The notes under the pieces are model-generated. The model ran no database searches and was not told the DNA's origin. It was given only the letters and a program-made list of their open reading frames with translations. The position numbers and the translations under genes are program-made. Below are positions 63,490 to 64,000 of a DNA stretch of 64,000 bases, one piece after another. Each line of letters starts with the position of its first letter. Positions within the stretch are counted from its first letter, which is position 1. Source of the stretch: Myxococcales bacterium (GTDB lineage Bacteria > Myxococcota_A > Polyangia > Haliangiales > Haliangiaceae); assembly GCA_016706545.1 (NCBI GenBank), contig JADJJK010000075.1, positions 62,001-126,000 of the forward strand, written 5' to 3'.

Positions 63490-63704
63490 GAATGGACCTG
63501 TCGGCGCCGCGCCGGCAGCGCCTGGCCGCGCACGGCCTCCGCGGCTGGGGCGGTGCGGCTCGCGCCACCGAGCCGCGAGGCGCGCGCAACGGCGCGCGCA
63601 ACGGTGGGCGGGAGGTCGGATTCGAAGAGACACTCGCTCAGCTCCGAGTCCGGCAGGGTGAGGTTCTCGCGCGGGACAACAGACGATGCGGCTTGGCCGG
63701 ACAT
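63486..63704 (-). CDS. small hypothetical protein coupled to its neighbour
   Basis: A 72-residue protein whose ATG at 63704 has a strong AGGAG six bases upstream. The N-terminus reads MSGQAASSVVPRENLTLPDS and then an acidic ELSECLFESDLPP. The rest is a basic Ala/Arg-rich helix and tail (VARAVARASRLGG...ALPARRRQVHS). No family is recognised. The stop overlaps the ATG of the 111-residue gene by four bases, so the two are translationally coupled. The promoter would lie in 63705-63863, the gap to the acetyltransferase-like gene. Confidence 0.55.
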   Translation of the reverse strand: MSGQAASSVVPRENLTLPDSELSECLFESDLPPTVARAVARASRLGGASRTAPAAEAVRGQALPARRRQVHS

Positions 63705-63863
63705 CGAGGCTCCTGAAGAAGAGGGGTTCCCTCGTCGCTGATAGTCGCCCGGAACAAGCGTGGGTGTAGTGGTGCAAGTTCCGCGCTCACGCCAGGTCGC
63801 GTGGCACCGGCGCCGACGAGAACGAGCGTGTCCAGCCACCACCGGGGACGCCTCCGGCCTCGG

Positions 63864-64000
63864 TCACGGACTCCACAGGTACGTGCAGATCACTTTGCCG
63901 TCGTGGCGTCGCTCGTTGGCCCGGCCAAAGCCCGCGGCCTCCAGGCTCCGCACCGCCGCCAGGTTGTCTGCAAACGCCTCCGCGATGAGCGGGTGCTGCC
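63864..64000 (-). CDS. GNAT-like acetyltransferase C-terminus, start beyond window
   Basis: Only the last 44 or so residues are present. They read in part LIAEAFADNLAAVRSLEAAG, then FGRANERRHDGK and VICTYLWSP before a stop at 63864-63866. The N-x-x-A-x-x-x-L-E-x-x-G-F pattern and a final strand with an aromatic residue match the end of GNAT-family N-acetyltransferases, where the Asn and the following helix contact coenzyme A. The frame is open to the window edge. The substrate cannot be judged from this fragment. Confidence 0.5.
   Translation of the reverse strand, partial: QHPLIAEAFADNLAAVRSLEAAGFGRANERRHDGKVICTYLWSP

Overview
This is a GC-rich (about 70% by eye) bacterial chromosome segment. 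The gene style is that of a large-genome myxobacterium-like organism (Myxococcota/Deltaproteobacteria): many lipoproteins with proline/alanine-rich linkers, two serine/threonine kinases with low-complexity tails and a C-terminal membrane anchor, an FHA-GGDEF protein, a MerR-TPR regulator and two TonB receptors. Unlike classical gliding myxobacteria it carries a contiguous flagellar export and regulation cluster. The taxonomic placement is inference. No rRNA, tRNA, CRISPR array or insertion sequence was recognised.

Layout. 1-4.7 kb (minus strand): a truncated lipoprotein gene and a surface-polysaccharide segment (DegT aminotransferase, Gfo/Idh/MocA oxidoreductase, O-antigen ligase/polymerase-like membrane protein). 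4.8-8.3 kb (plus): two translationally coupled P-loop ATPases behind an unusually AT-rich leader with a 14-bp palindrome, the best accessory or conflict-system candidate. 8.6-16.7 kb: two TonB-dependent receptors around a MerR-TPR regulator; the second receptor and the neighbouring lipoprotein are each broken by a short tandem duplication in the Pro/Ala linker. 16.8-25.5 kb: DUF72, a CDP-alcohol phosphatidyltransferase with a disrupted end, an RG-repeat/SPPY methyltransferase fusion, DUF971, a nitroreductase-like protein and several lipoproteins. 25.6-32.4 kb: ABC exporter, PBP1A-type peptidoglycan synthase, sigma factor, FHA-GGDEF. 32.5-49.8 kb: esterase, glycerol kinase, PgsA-like enzyme, SEC-C protein, two kinases, serine hydrolase, Hsp33, C39-like and SUKH proteins, YjbQ, SulP transporter, uracil phosphoribosyltransferase.

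50.5-61.9 kb (plus): fliM-fliN-fliO-fliP-fliQ-fliR-flhB-flhA-(micro-ORF)-flhG-fliA array-flgM-flgN-like. Nearly every junction is a 4-nt start/stop overlap, so this looks like one long operon. Special features are an FlhB without the NPTH autocleavage motif, no flhF, a 26-codon ORF linking flhA to flhG, and a head-to-tail array of sigma-28 genes (one intact, one deleted, one frameshifted, one 3-prime fragment) directly before the anti-sigma gene flgM. The window ends with unknown small genes and the tail of an acetyltransferase-like gene.

Caution: at least six reading-frame disruptions fall in repeats, homopolymers or duplicated genes. Some may be phase-variable switches or decaying duplicates, others may be sequence errors. 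Raw reads are needed to separate these.
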